Positions 20,287 through 29,727 of a stretch of 50,179 nucleotides of DNA are shown here, piece after piece. Made by a program: the position numbers and the translations under genes. How positions within the stretch are numbered: position 1 is the first letter of the stretch; each line of letters begins with the position of its first letter. The notes below the pieces were generated by a model, which made no database searches, had not been told where the DNA came from, and worked only from the letters and a program-made list of their open reading frames with translations. Origin of the DNA: an uncultured Pirellulales bacterium (lineage in GTDB: Bacteria > Planctomycetota > Planctomycetia > Pirellulales > Thermoguttaceae); assembly GCA_938015445.1 (NCBI GenBank), contig CALLPE010000056.1, forward strand, positions 1-50,179, read 5' to 3'.

Positions 20287-21067
20287 TGGTCGACCTGTAC
20301 AACCAGCGGCTGAATGCCTTGCGGCTGACTTAGAGGGTCTAACAAACAGAATCCTGAAAAGCTTTAGGTAGCCGCTGTGCTGGCCATACAGTGCCAAAAT
20401 AGCTGGTTTTGCTACAAGCGCTTACTGTTGGCGACGGCACTCTGTACCAGCGCAGCGGTTAACAAGTACGAGCACACCGGTTTACAACCATCTGCATCCG
20501 TACAGTATAGCGGTTGTGTCTCGGCGCAGGTTCGCCGTACAACGCTTTTGTTGCACGGCCGGACAAGTACGCCGTGCTATCTAGTAGCAACTGACCTACG
20601 ACCCTGTCGGACCGAACGGATACGACCAAAAAGAAGCCCGTCTTAATCGCACATCAGCAGGGCTTCTCTACAGAACGCCACGCGGTTTTATCTACCGCAC
20701 GCCAGGCGGTTACCAGCTTCAGCAGTAGTTGGTTTGCAAAGCGCGGTCCAAGCTTTTCGTGCGGGCGGTTTGTGTGTGCGCAAGTTGTTATCTGAAAAAG
20801 GGTTGGTGATTGACATCTGCACCTTTGCGTGCCATACTAATGCAACCTGGGGCTGAAGCGGCAGTGCATCGGCCGATGGCTCCGACAGAATCGGCGGCCA
20901 GCAGATCGACCAGACAGATGACCCACGGAGCAGACCGACCGCAACCTTTCGGGCCGTCCGGGGTTAAATTCCTACGAACGACCTGCCTGAAATAATAGGC
21001 CTGCCCGCCGGGTTTGTGGCAACCATAACTTCTAATGCCGGCGCGAGTAATACAGCGGGGGAACGCT
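20287..21067. other. Intergenic region of about 780 bases with one orphan terminator
   Basis: Between divergent genes. It contains a minus-strand intrinsic terminator at 20627-20667 but no recognisable minus-strand gene feeding it. Short reading frames here show no family resemblance. It must hold the promoters of the MnmE-like gene and the DUF1549 gene. Confidence 0.6.
20627..20667 (-). terminator. Intrinsic terminator with no obvious upstream gene
   Basis: AGAAGCCC (20632-20639) pairs with GGGCTTCT (20660-20667), an 8-bp stem with a 20-base loop. On the minus strand it is followed by TTTTT at 20632-20628. No minus-strand CDS is seen between here and the DUF1549 gene start at 21068. Confidence 0.7.
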
Positions 21068-22885
21068 ATGAGCGCACTGCTAGTGGTCATCGCCGGACTG
21101 TTTTGGGGGGCCGACAAAATTGCTCCTGCAAGCAATCCGGTTGTTCCTGCAACCAAAGGGGCCGATGTCCCCCGCCCAGCCCAACGCGACGCGCCAGTTG
21201 TGCCTTTCGAAAGCTCTGCCGAGCTGACCGCCGAGCATCCGATCGATAAGATCGTTTTTGGCCGCCTCAAGCAACTGGGCATCCAGCCGGCCAGGCTGTG
21301 TTCCGACGAAGTGTTCGTCCGCCGCGCTTATCTGGACGTGATCGGCACCCTGCCCACCGCCGACGAAGCCCGACGGTTCCTCGACGACCGCGATCCCCGC
21401 AAGCGAGAGGCCCTGATCGACCGCCTCTTGCAGCGCGAAGAGTTCGCCGAGTACTGGGGGATGAAATGGTGCGATCTGCTACGGGTCAAGGCCGAGTTCC
21501 CGGTCAATCTCTGGCCTAACGCCGCCCAAGCGTATTCGCGCTGGATTCGCACCGCCATCAGGCAGAACATGCCCTACGACCAGTTCGCCCGGGAACTGCT
21601 GACGGCCAACGGCAGCAACTTCCGCGTGCCGCAGGTGAACTTCTATCGGGCCGTGCAGAGCAAAGACCCCACCACCATTGCCCAAGCGGTGGCGCTGACG
21701 TTCATGGGAGTGCGAGCGGACAAATGGCCCAAAGAGCGCTTGGAAGGCATGGCCGTCTTTTTCTCCCGCATCTCGTACAAACCCACTGGCGAATGGAAAG
21801 AGGAGATCGTGGCCTTCGATCCGGAGAAGCTCTTGGCCCCAGCGCAAGCACCTGCGTTGCCAGGCACGATCTCGGTGACGAGCGTGTCGGCTAGTCAGTC
21901 TTCTTCCGCACCGCCTGCCCGGCAGCCGGCCGCGGAACTGCTGGGGGTATTTCCCGATGGCACCTCGGTTCGCATTCCGGCAAGTCAAGACCCCCGCGTA
22001 GTGTTCGCCGAGTGGCTGACCAACCCCAAAAATCCGTGGTTCGCCAAGTGTGCGGTGAATCGAGTTTGGGCTTGGCTGCTAGGACGAGGCATCATTCACG
22101 AGCCGGACGACATCCGCCCCGACAACCCGCCGAGCAACTCCGAGCTGCTGGCCTATCTGGAAAAAGAGCTTATCCGGTCGCGCTATGACATGAAACACGT
22201 GTACCGATTGATTCTGACCTCCAAAACGTACCAGCTTTCTTCGATTCCTCGCACCAACACGCCCCAGGCCGCCGCTCAGTTCGCCTATTACCCGGTTCGG
22301 AGGCTAGAGGCCGAAATACTCATAGACGCACTGAATCAAATCACCGGCACGTCCGAGCAATACACCAGCATGATCCCGGAGCCGTTCACGTACATTCCGC
22401 CCGGTTTTCGGGCCATCGCCCTGCCGGACGGAAGCATCACCAGCCCCTTCCTGGAGCAATTCGGCCGCCCGCCGCGCGACACCGGCTTGGAGGCCGAGCG
22501 CAGCAACCGCATTACTGCCGAACAGCGGTTGCACCTGCTCAACTCCTCGCACATCCAGCGAAAGCTCCAGCAAAGTCCTAAATTGCAATCGCTGTTGCAG
22601 GCGGCCGCCGGTCAACGGAGCAAACCCACAGCGGGCCGCAATCCGGCCGGCGGTCGGGCACGCGCACCTGCGCTGGCTCGGTCCGCAGGCACGCAAGACC
22701 CCGCACAACAAGCTCCCGGGCAAGTGCTCACGGAGCTGTATCTGACGATTCTCTCCCGCCGGCCCACCACCGATGAAATGGTGACGGTCGCACGGTTCTT
22801 GCAGTCGTCGCCCGCGCCGCGGGAAGCGTTCTTCGATGTAGCGTGGGCGCTGGTCAACAGCGCCGAGTTTTTGTACCGACATTGA
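21068..22885 (+). CDS. DUF1549 / DUF1553 domain secreted protein
   Basis: A 605-residue planctomycete paralogue family member. An N-terminal hydrophobic signal is followed by the DUF1549 region (FVRRAYLDVIGTLPTADEAR, then YWGMKWCDLLRVK, then SRWIRTAIRQNMPYDQFARE). The DUF1553 region follows (DPRVVFAEWLTNPKNPWFAK, VNRVWAWLLGRGI, EPDDIRPDNPPSN) and ends VNSAEFLYRH. An alanine/proline-rich linker near residue 525 resembles linkers in neighbours. The start at 21068 follows GGGGGA. This family is usually paired with DUF1501 proteins, as here (150 bases downstream). Its biochemical role is not established; association with extracellular polysaccharide processing is often suggested. Confidence 0.92.
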   Translation: MSALLVVIAGLFWGADKIAPASNPVVPATKGADVPRPAQRDAPVVPFESSAELTAEHPIDKIVFGRLKQLGIQPARLCSDEVFVRRAYLDVIGTLPTADEARRFLDDRDPRKREALIDRLLQREEFAEYWGMKWCDLLRVKAEFPVNLWPNAAQAYSRWIRTAIRQNMPYDQFARELLTANGSNFRVPQVNFYRAVQSKDPTTIAQAVALTFMGVRADKWPKERLEGMAVFFSRISYKPTGEWKEEIVAFDPEKLLAPAQAPALPGTISVTSVSASQSSSAPPARQPAAELLGVFPDGTSVRIPASQDPRVVFAEWLTNPKNPWFAKCAVNRVWAWLLGRGIIHEPDDIRPDNPPSNSELLAYLEKELIRSRYDMKHVYRLILTSKTYQLSSIPRTNTPQAAAQFAYYPVRRLEAEILIDALNQITGTSEQYTSMIPEPFTYIPPGFRAIALPDGSITSPFLEQFGRPPRDTGLEAERSNRITAEQRLHLLNSSHIQRKLQQSPKLQSLLQAAAGQRSKPTAGRNPAGGRARAPALARSAGTQDPAQQAPGQVLTELYLTILSRRPTTDEMVTVARFLQSSPAPREAFFDVAWALVNSAEFLYRH

Positions 22886-23033
22886 CCGTACAACTGATTT
22901 TTTCGACGAAGCAAAGCAGGCGTTTTGATGACCCGACTTGTCGCTGCCCACTTGACAATGACGCTCGCCGAGAAGGAATACCGAAATCTATGACAACTCG
23001 TTTCGGAGTGTGGATTCGGCCGGAGGCACCGCT

Positions 23034-24395
23034 ATGAACACGCCGCAATTCCGTAAGGCATACGACCTGTTGAAGGACAAGATGCCGCGTCGCCATGTGC
23101 TGCGAGATGGTCTGGCCGCCGGACTGGGACTCGTCTGGGGCGGTCAACTGGCCGCCTACGCCTGGGCCGCCGCGCCAGCGCCCAAAGCAAAAGCCAAGTC
23201 TGTCATTCAAGTCTGGCTGTGGGGCGGGGCCTCGCACATGGATACCTTCGACCCCAAGCCCGATGCCGGCAACGACTACACCGGCCCGCTGCGCAATCCA
23301 ATTGCCACCAATGTTTCTGGAATCCGCATTTGCGAACTGCTGCCGCTTTTGGCCAAGCAGGCCGACAAGTACTCCTTGATTCGCAGCATGACGCACGGCA
23401 ACAACGGCCACGAAACCGCCGCATATTTGGTGCAGACCGGCTGGCAACCCGGCACACGCGACGTCCATCCCTGCGTGGGTGCGGTAGTATCCTTCTTTCG
23501 TGGATATGGGGCGGGTTACAAGGGCCTGATTCCGCCTTACATCGTGCTCACCCAACCGCAAGGTAGGTTTTCCGAAGCCGGCTTCCTCGGCAACCGATAC
23601 AAACCCTTTGCCACCGGGGGCGACCCCGCCCGCACCCCATTCGTAGTCGAAGGCGTGGTGGCCCAAGGCGTCTCGGAACAACGGCAAAAAGACCGCCGTG
23701 CCTTGTTGGGAAAACTCGATCGGCTGCGACAAGCCTTGCCCGATGACCCCCAGATGGTCGCCTTACAACAGGCCGAGAAAGAAGCTTACGACCTGATCCT
23801 CGGCGACGCAGGCAAAGTGTTCGACCTGTCGCAGGAAAAAGACGACCTGCGCGACCAGTACGGCCGGACCACTTTCGGCCAATCTTGCCTGTTGGCCCGC
23901 CGCCTGGTCGAAAAAGGAGTCCCCTACGTGACCATCAACTATGGCGGTTGGGATACCCACAAAGCCCATTTCCAGACCATGCAACGCAAACTACCCGAGC
24001 TGGACAAAGGATTGGCTACCTTGCTGGCCGACCTGGCCGGGCGCGGATTGCTGGACACTACCATCGTCTGGTGCTGCGGGGAATTCGGCCGTACCCCCAG
24101 AATCCAATGGCAGCCGCCCTGGAACGGCGGCCGCGATCATCACGGTCGAGTGTTCTCGGTATTAGTAGCCGGCGGCGGATTCAAGGGAGGATGCGTAGTG
24201 GGGTCATCCACCGAAAAAGGCGAGGAAGTCAAGGACCGACCTGTCTATCCCGTCGACCTGCTGGGAAGCATGTACGAACTGCTGGGAATCGACCCTGTCG
24301 CCAAGCTGCCCCATCCGCTGGGAGAGACGGTCACCGTACTGCCCAGCGAAAGCGCTAGCGTCCGCTCTGGCGGCCGATTGGCGGAAATCATGTGA
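23034..24395 (+). CDS. DUF1501 domain protein
   Basis: A 453-residue protein with a Tat-like start (MPRRHVLRDGLAAGLGLVWGG). It is a DUF1501 protein of the alkaline phosphatase/sulfatase-like fold: VIQVWLWGGASHMDTFDPKP, later SMTHGNNGHETAAYL, VTINYGGWDTH and VWCCGEFGRTPRIQ. The start at 23034 follows CGGAGG. Partner of the preceding DUF1549/1553 gene; both are probably co-transcribed with the downstream PPC protein. Exported via Tat is an inference from the twin-arginine-like RR pair. Confidence 0.93.
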   Translation: MNTPQFRKAYDLLKDKMPRRHVLRDGLAAGLGLVWGGQLAAYAWAAAPAPKAKAKSVIQVWLWGGASHMDTFDPKPDAGNDYTGPLRNPIATNVSGIRICELLPLLAKQADKYSLIRSMTHGNNGHETAAYLVQTGWQPGTRDVHPCVGAVVSFFRGYGAGYKGLIPPYIVLTQPQGRFSEAGFLGNRYKPFATGGDPARTPFVVEGVVAQGVSEQRQKDRRALLGKLDRLRQALPDDPQMVALQQAEKEAYDLILGDAGKVFDLSQEKDDLRDQYGRTTFGQSCLLARRLVEKGVPYVTINYGGWDTHKAHFQTMQRKLPELDKGLATLLADLAGRGLLDTTIVWCCGEFGRTPRIQWQPPWNGGRDHHGRVFSVLVAGGGFKGGCVVGSSTEKGEEVKDRPVYPVDLLGSMYELLGIDPVAKLPHPLGETVTVLPSESASVRSGGRLAEIM

Positions 24396-24545
24396 CTGGC
24401 CGTTGCTTTCTTACAAATTAAGCACACTGTTTGGCCCACAGCCACATCGCACCATTCGCGCTACCAGCCCACATACCAACGATCAGCCGGTCCTAACGCA
24501 CGGCACCAAGGAACGTCAGGAAAAAAACATCCCGGGGAATTGGTG

Positions 24546-26936
24546 ATGAAACGCATTCGTGACAGTCTGTTGAACATCCTCGTTGGAGCATTGGCCATCC
24601 ACTCCACCCTAGGACAAGCTTTTTCCGCGCAGGCGCCGCGCGGCTTTCAGGTGGGGTATGTCTACCCGGCTGGTGGAAAGCAGGGAAGCACCTTCGAGGT
24701 AGTTGTTGCCGGACAGTTCCTCGTCGGGGCCAGCAACGTCCTCATTTCCGGAACAGGGGTAGAAGCCAAAATTACGGGTATCATCCGTCCGCTCACTCAA
24801 CGGGAAATCAACGACCTGCGAATTCGAATCGACGAACTGCTGGCCCGGCGCGCAGTGGTGATGAAGGACTTCCGCGCTTTGGAGCAATTCCGCAGTTTCC
24901 AGAAGGCCAAAGCGCTGCCCAAAGACGATAAGTCGGAAGATGAAATGATCCAGGAGCTGAAGCGAAAATATGCCAACGCCACCTGGACGCAGGAAGACGA
25001 ACGCCACTTGGCCGAGTTGCGGCGAAAATTGGCCACTGGGATTCGTCGGCCGGCCAATCCCGCCATCAGCGAATTGGTAATCGCACAAGTGACAATCGAC
25101 GCCAATGCACCGCCGGGACAAAGGGAATTGCGGCTGGCCACCGCCGCAGGCGTTTCCAATCCCTTGCCTTTCCACGTAGGGCGACTAGCCGAATACTGCG
25201 AACCGGCCTCCAAGCAGATTCCCGAGCAACGCAGCGCTGTGGCCGGAACCGCCGCGGTGCGCCTTGCGGAGCCAAAAGCCCCTGTGGAAGTGGTGCTGCC
25301 CACTGTTATCAATGGCCAAATCCTGCCGGGGGAAGTGGACCGCTACCGGTTCGCCGCCCGAAAAGGTCAACGGCTGGTGGCCGTCGTGCAGGCGCGCGAA
25401 CTGATCCCGTACATCGCCGATGCTGTGCCCGGTTGGTTTCAAGCCGTACTAGCGCTGTACGACGCTGAGGGGAAAGAGCTGGCCTATGCTGATGACTTCC
25501 GTTTCCATCCCGATCCCGCCCTATACTACGAGATTCCCGCCGACGGCCAATATGTGCTGGAAATCAGGGATGCCATCTATCGTGGGCGCGAAGATTTCGT
25601 ATACCGCATTACGCTTGGGGAGATACCTTATGTGACGGACGTGTTTCCTCTGGGCGGTCCTACCGGGAAAACGTCGGTGGTGGAACTGTTCGGCTGGAAC
25701 TTGTCGTTGCGGCGTGCGACGATCGACCCCAAAGACCAGCCGCCCGGGATTTACACGTTCTGGCTGGACAGGAAGGACTTCCCAGCGCCTATCCCGATTT
25801 CGTTCGCCGTGGACTCCTTGCCGGAATCATTCGAGAGCGAGCCGAACAACGAACCCCGACAGGCCCAAGCGGTGCCGTTTCCTCAGATTGTCAACGGACG
25901 GATCGGCGCGCCGGATGACTGCGACGTATTCGCTATTCATGGCAAGCCCGGCGACACGATCGTGGTAGAAGTGTGTGCCCGGCGGCTGCTGTCTCCTCTG
26001 GATTCCCTGGTGAAGGTCACCGACTCTCGGGGCACATTGTTGGCGGTAAATGATGATGCTGAAGACCCTGGGGCAGGTCGGCTGACGCATTACGCCGATT
26101 CCCGCTTGAGCGTAGCTTTGCCTGCCGACGGCACCTGCTACGTGCATGTGCGCGACGCGCAGCATCGGGGCGGTCCGGAGTATGCTTACCGACTGCGGAT
26201 CAGTCCGCCGCAGCCCGACTTCGCGCTGCGCGTCGTCCCCTCGGCAGTCAATGTCCGACCGGGTGCAACGGCCACGGTAACGGTGTATGCCGTCCGCAAG
26301 GACGGGTGGGCGGGGCCAATTCAGCTCCGCTTGAAGGATGCGCCAAGCGGGTTCCGGTTGAGCGGGGCCACTATACCGGCCGGTGAGGAAAAGGCTGCTG
26401 TAACATTGTCGGCCCCGTCTTCCGGCGACGACAAGCCCTACAAGCTTCAAATCGAGGGTTATGCGACGGTGGCCGGGCAAGAGATTGTCCGTCCCGCCGT
26501 ACCTGCCGATGACCGAATGCAAGCCTTCGCCTACCATCACTTGGTACCCGCACAAGAATTCTGCGCGGCCGTAATCGGGCGCGAATGGCTGCGAAGCATG
26601 GTCAAACTTCTCACGCCTGTCCCTGTTCGCATCCCTGTTGGCGGGACGGCCAGGGTAGAAATCCAACTTCCCGCGGCACTGATCGCCGACCCGAAAGACC
26701 TGGCGATCAGCGAACCGCCCGAAGGTATCACCCTCGCGCAAGTCTTTCACACTGGCGCCACTGCCGAGATCGTGCTGCGCAGCGATGCCAATAAGAGCAA
26801 GGTCGGCCAGAAAGGCTCCCTTGCCTTGTCCGTCCCTTACAGTAGCGCGCCGAGAACCAAAACCGGCGCTGCGATTCGTCGCGCCGCTCAGGCGATTACT
26901 CTGCCGCCGATTCCTTATGAAATCGTGAAGAAATAA
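24546..26936 (+). CDS. Secreted PPC (pre-peptidase C-terminal) domain protein
   Basis: A 796-residue exported protein. A signal peptide (ILVGALAIHSTLGQAFSA) is followed by an Ig-like/TIG region (GFQVGYVYPAGGKQGSTF), a helical insertion at about residues 80-180, and two PPC-type beta-sandwich domains (INGQILPGEVDRYRF and NGRIGAPDDCDVFAI, each with the characteristic D-x-D/Y-x-F pattern). The C-terminal part has further beta-sandwich repeats. No peptidase domain is present. It lies 150 bases after DUF1501 in the same orientation. In planctomycetes these three families commonly travel together. Start ATG 24546 after CGGGGA; TTG and GTG codons directly upstream are alternatives. Confidence 0.88.
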   Translation: MKRIRDSLLNILVGALAIHSTLGQAFSAQAPRGFQVGYVYPAGGKQGSTFEVVVAGQFLVGASNVLISGTGVEAKITGIIRPLTQREINDLRIRIDELLARRAVVMKDFRALEQFRSFQKAKALPKDDKSEDEMIQELKRKYANATWTQEDERHLAELRRKLATGIRRPANPAISELVIAQVTIDANAPPGQRELRLATAAGVSNPLPFHVGRLAEYCEPASKQIPEQRSAVAGTAAVRLAEPKAPVEVVLPTVINGQILPGEVDRYRFAARKGQRLVAVVQARELIPYIADAVPGWFQAVLALYDAEGKELAYADDFRFHPDPALYYEIPADGQYVLEIRDAIYRGREDFVYRITLGEIPYVTDVFPLGGPTGKTSVVELFGWNLSLRRATIDPKDQPPGIYTFWLDRKDFPAPIPISFAVDSLPESFESEPNNEPRQAQAVPFPQIVNGRIGAPDDCDVFAIHGKPGDTIVVEVCARRLLSPLDSLVKVTDSRGTLLAVNDDAEDPGAGRLTHYADSRLSVALPADGTCYVHVRDAQHRGGPEYAYRLRISPPQPDFALRVVPSAVNVRPGATATVTVYAVRKDGWAGPIQLRLKDAPSGFRLSGATIPAGEEKAAVTLSAPSSGDDKPYKLQIEGYATVAGQEIVRPAVPADDRMQAFAYHHLVPAQEFCAAVIGREWLRSMVKLLTPVPVRIPVGGTARVEIQLPAALIADPKDLAISEPPEGITLAQVFHTGATAEIVLRSDANKSKVGQKGSLALSVPYSSAPRTKTGAAIRRAAQAITLPPIPYEIVKK

Positions 26937-27005
26937 GCTCCCTGTTTTTTTCCCGACCGGCAGTAGATGACATCTCGTGGCTAGCGCCGAGCGGTATGCG
27001 ACGAT

Positions 27006-28280
27006 TCACTGGCGATAGCGCACGCTGATCGCCGGGCCTGGCCACAGGACTTCCAGCATGTGGTGGTCGGTAGCTGAATGGATTGTGAAGACGTTCTCCT
27101 TCGGCCTGAGCGCGCTTGGCGGCAGCGAAAGCAGACGGTAATCGTAATGGTGGTTCTTGCCTTGATGCGGATGCTCATAATCGTTCAGGCGGAACGGAGC
27201 ATGGTGCTTGTCCCATCCGTGCCATGTGCGGTAGTGCAAGGCCGCTTCAATGACGTTCTGCGGGGTGAAGCCGTCTGGTAGGCGAATCACACACGATTTC
27301 GTTTCCCCTGCCCGCACCCCAAAGCGCGACGGCAATTTCTCGACAGGATATACTTGCACTGAAACCGAGGTGCGGCGGAGCGTCAAGCCGGTAACCTTTT
27401 CGGTGACGTACCAATGCCCTGAGGTATCGCGGATTCTGGCGACCAGGGCGATCTGCCCTGGCGGTTGATCGGGGACCCACCTGGTATCCCAGGTAACCCG
27501 ATACGGCGACTTGGTGGTCGTTCCCACATGGCCCGACCACTCGGCCGGCTCTCCGCGGAAGGGCTGAAACCAGCCGCCGTGCCAATCCAGCCAGCGGCCG
27601 TCGCCGTTTTCATCATACCCGAAGTACCAGGCGAAAACGTCCACCCGTTCTGCCTTTCCTTCTTCAGATTGGATAACGATTTTTGGGTTTTCCTCGATCG
27701 TCGCCCCATTGGTTGGCTCGATGATTTTCCCGCGGGCATGGGGCGTCTTACCGGGGTCGAAGTACACCCGCACAACCAGCGAGTACAGCCCCCATTGCCC
27801 CCAACCTCCCTGTTTCACATGCCCGCAAGTACCTTCAATGGTGTTCATCCCTTGCTGAAGGTACTCCAGAGGAACCGGGATTACCGGATTATCCTGGAAG
27901 TAGTAGTCTTCCGGGCGTGCGTTGGGGGCGCCGAGAGCCGGCGGTGGGATGTCGAGCCACGGGTTGCCGTTGAAGCGGATGCGAGGACTAGTAGTCCCCA
28001 GATGACCGCTCCAACGGTCGAGCATCACCTCCGCGCGAACTGCCCCTGCCAGGCTGTCGATGCTCAATCGCCACACGGGATTCGGCAAGTATTTGCGCGC
28101 ACCGGAATCAGCAGCTTGGGGATTGGTTATTCGCCAGTCTCGATCGCCGCCGTTGTGGAGGGCATATTCACGATACACACTCCCGGGGCGCAAGGCGGTA
28201 TGGGCTTCCGGCTGCGCGGCAACAGCCGCCCCAAGGAACAAACACATTGCGAGGATCATCGAGGTACAGGTACTTATCAT
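27006..28280 (-). CDS. Secreted beta-sandwich protein of unknown function
   Basis: A 424-residue protein with a signal peptide (MILAMCLFLGAAVAAQP). The remainder is aromatic-rich and predicted to be mostly beta strand, with segments resembling galactose-binding or concanavalin-like sandwich domains (RIRFNGNPWLDIPPP; HVKQGGWGQWGLYSLVVRVY; FGYDENGDGRWLDWHGGW). The D-x-N-x-D-G-x segment (DENGDGRW) looks like a calcium-binding loop. No catalytic residues were recognised. A carbohydrate-binding or envelope role is possible but not shown. AAAGGAACG precedes the ATG at 28280. It is convergent with the PPC gene. Confidence 0.7.
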   Translation of the reverse strand: MISTCTSMILAMCLFLGAAVAAQPEAHTALRPGSVYREYALHNGGDRDWRITNPQAADSGARKYLPNPVWRLSIDSLAGAVRAEVMLDRWSGHLGTTSPRIRFNGNPWLDIPPPALGAPNARPEDYYFQDNPVIPVPLEYLQQGMNTIEGTCGHVKQGGWGQWGLYSLVVRVYFDPGKTPHARGKIIEPTNGATIEENPKIVIQSEEGKAERVDVFAWYFGYDENGDGRWLDWHGGWFQPFRGEPAEWSGHVGTTTKSPYRVTWDTRWVPDQPPGQIALVARIRDTSGHWYVTEKVTGLTLRRTSVSVQVYPVEKLPSRFGVRAGETKSCVIRLPDGFTPQNVIEAALHYRTWHGWDKHHAPFRLNDYEHPHQGKNHHYDYRLLSLPPSALRPKENVFTIHSATDHHMLEVLWPGPAISVRYRQ

Positions 28281-28489
28281 GACGCGTTCCTTTAGATTGA
28301 ATCGGCAAAACGGTCTGTAATCAGATTGGCACTAGACGTACACTCCCCTAGCGGCGGCCGGGATGTTCGAGTGCTGGGACATCCGCTGAGCATCAGTGGC
28401 ACCATTGGTCGGTTGTTTAAGGGACTGTGGGGTATCATTCTAGTCGATCTCGCCAGGGATGATCCACGGTGGGATCAGGCCGGAGTGGG

Positions 28490-29530
28490 CTATGGTGTCG
28501 CCGGCGACTCTGGCTGTGGGTTGAACGGCATATTCATCAAGGCGATGATGCTCGACTGGTGCCGCTCACGGGAAATCAACAACGGCTGACCTGCCTGAGC
28601 GGGACGAAACTTGGCGACGCGCTCAAAGGGCGGTTTAAGCACAATCAGCCCAAAGTGCTCCTTTTGTGCGCGGAGGATGGCTCGTTCTGCGCCGGCGCGA
28701 ATCATGGCGCAAGCTTTTTCTGGGTGCAGATGAATGGCGGCAATGTTGCGCCGGGCGTATTGCTCGGCCGTCAGGTCGTCGCCGCGGCCAGGAGTGGTGC
28801 CGCGTTTTACCGCCACCGTTTCGATGCCCGGCACCAAGGCCTGCGCTTCCTCGACCAGCGCTTGGTCGCCAGAGGCGAAGATACTACGTACGCCTAGCTC
28901 GCCGGCGCACAGCGCCAGTTGGCCGAACTCGCCGATGGATACGCCGTTGATGGCCAGGTCCACGTAGTTCCAACTCTGCGTGTGGGCCAGATGGGCGTAG
29001 GAAGTGCCAGCCTTGGCGTGTTGACCTACCCACGCCACGGCGTCGAAACCTCCCTCTGCCAGGGACGGGCCGGGCCAGCCGTTGGGCCAACCGCGCTCAA
29101 GCTGGACGCGCGGGTCGAGCAACTCGATGTCGATTGCCCCCCGCCCGTGGCCGTCGCACACCACAATTTCCGTCGCCCCGCCCGCGAAAAACCCTTCGAT
29201 GGCAGCGTTAACTTCGCGGGTTGTCAAACGGCGCCCCACGTCGTAGTAGCGTCCTTCGGGGCCCAGCCATTGTTCCGCGTCGCGCACTCCGGCCACGCCT
29301 TCCATGTCGGTCATGATGTAGATTTTCTTGACCGGCTTGGGCTCGGAAACGGGCTGGTCACTGCTGGCCCCGAAAGCCGACGCTGCCGCCGCGGTTTCGG
29401 CCTTAGCGGCCGATCTGCCGTCATCGGGCTGCGGCGCTGCGCCATCGAGACTAGCTGGTTGCGTCGCTGCTGCGAGAAAACCCAGCATCGCCAAACACAA
29501 GCTTGCCGCCACAAAGCCGCAGGTGCGCAT
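28490..29530 (-). CDS. M55 family metallopeptidase (DppA-like D-aminopeptidase), exported
   Basis: A 346-residue protein with a signal peptide (LCLAMLGFLAAATQ) and a Ser/Ala-rich linker. The catalytic part at about residues 67-340 matches the M55 D-aminopeptidase family: YIMTDMEGVAGV with the metal ligands Asp and Glu, VCDGHGRGAIDIE, WVGQHAKAG with the conserved His, the HTQSWNYVDLAINGVSIGEFG segment, and KRGTTPG. DppA-like enzymes release N-terminal D-amino acids from peptides using a binuclear zinc centre. Here the protein would act outside the cytoplasm, possibly on peptidoglycan-derived D-amino acid peptides (inference). Confidence 0.9.
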   Translation of the reverse strand: MRTCGFVAASLCLAMLGFLAAATQPASLDGAAPQPDDGRSAAKAETAAAASAFGASSDQPVSEPKPVKKIYIMTDMEGVAGVRDAEQWLGPEGRYYDVGRRLTTREVNAAIEGFFAGGATEIVVCDGHGRGAIDIELLDPRVQLERGWPNGWPGPSLAEGGFDAVAWVGQHAKAGTSYAHLAHTQSWNYVDLAINGVSIGEFGQLALCAGELGVRSIFASGDQALVEEAQALVPGIETVAVKRGTTPGRGDDLTAEQYARRNIAAIHLHPEKACAMIRAGAERAILRAQKEHFGLIVLKPPFERVAKFRPAQAGQPLLISRERHQSSIIALMNMPFNPQPESPATP

Positions 29531-29727
29531 AGCTGTCGCCCCCCTGTATCAGTGCGCAATAGTTAGCCCAGGGTTCGCATTTGACCTTCAGTTTCGTCGG
29601 GTTTAACCATCAAGAATGTCGGATTATCGATGATAGACGAAGAACCATCGGAGATGCAATCTGCGTCGATTCACGCGGGTAGCAACAGCGTAGGAGCATA
29701 CCATGCGGCCCGCGCGAAATCAGCCAG

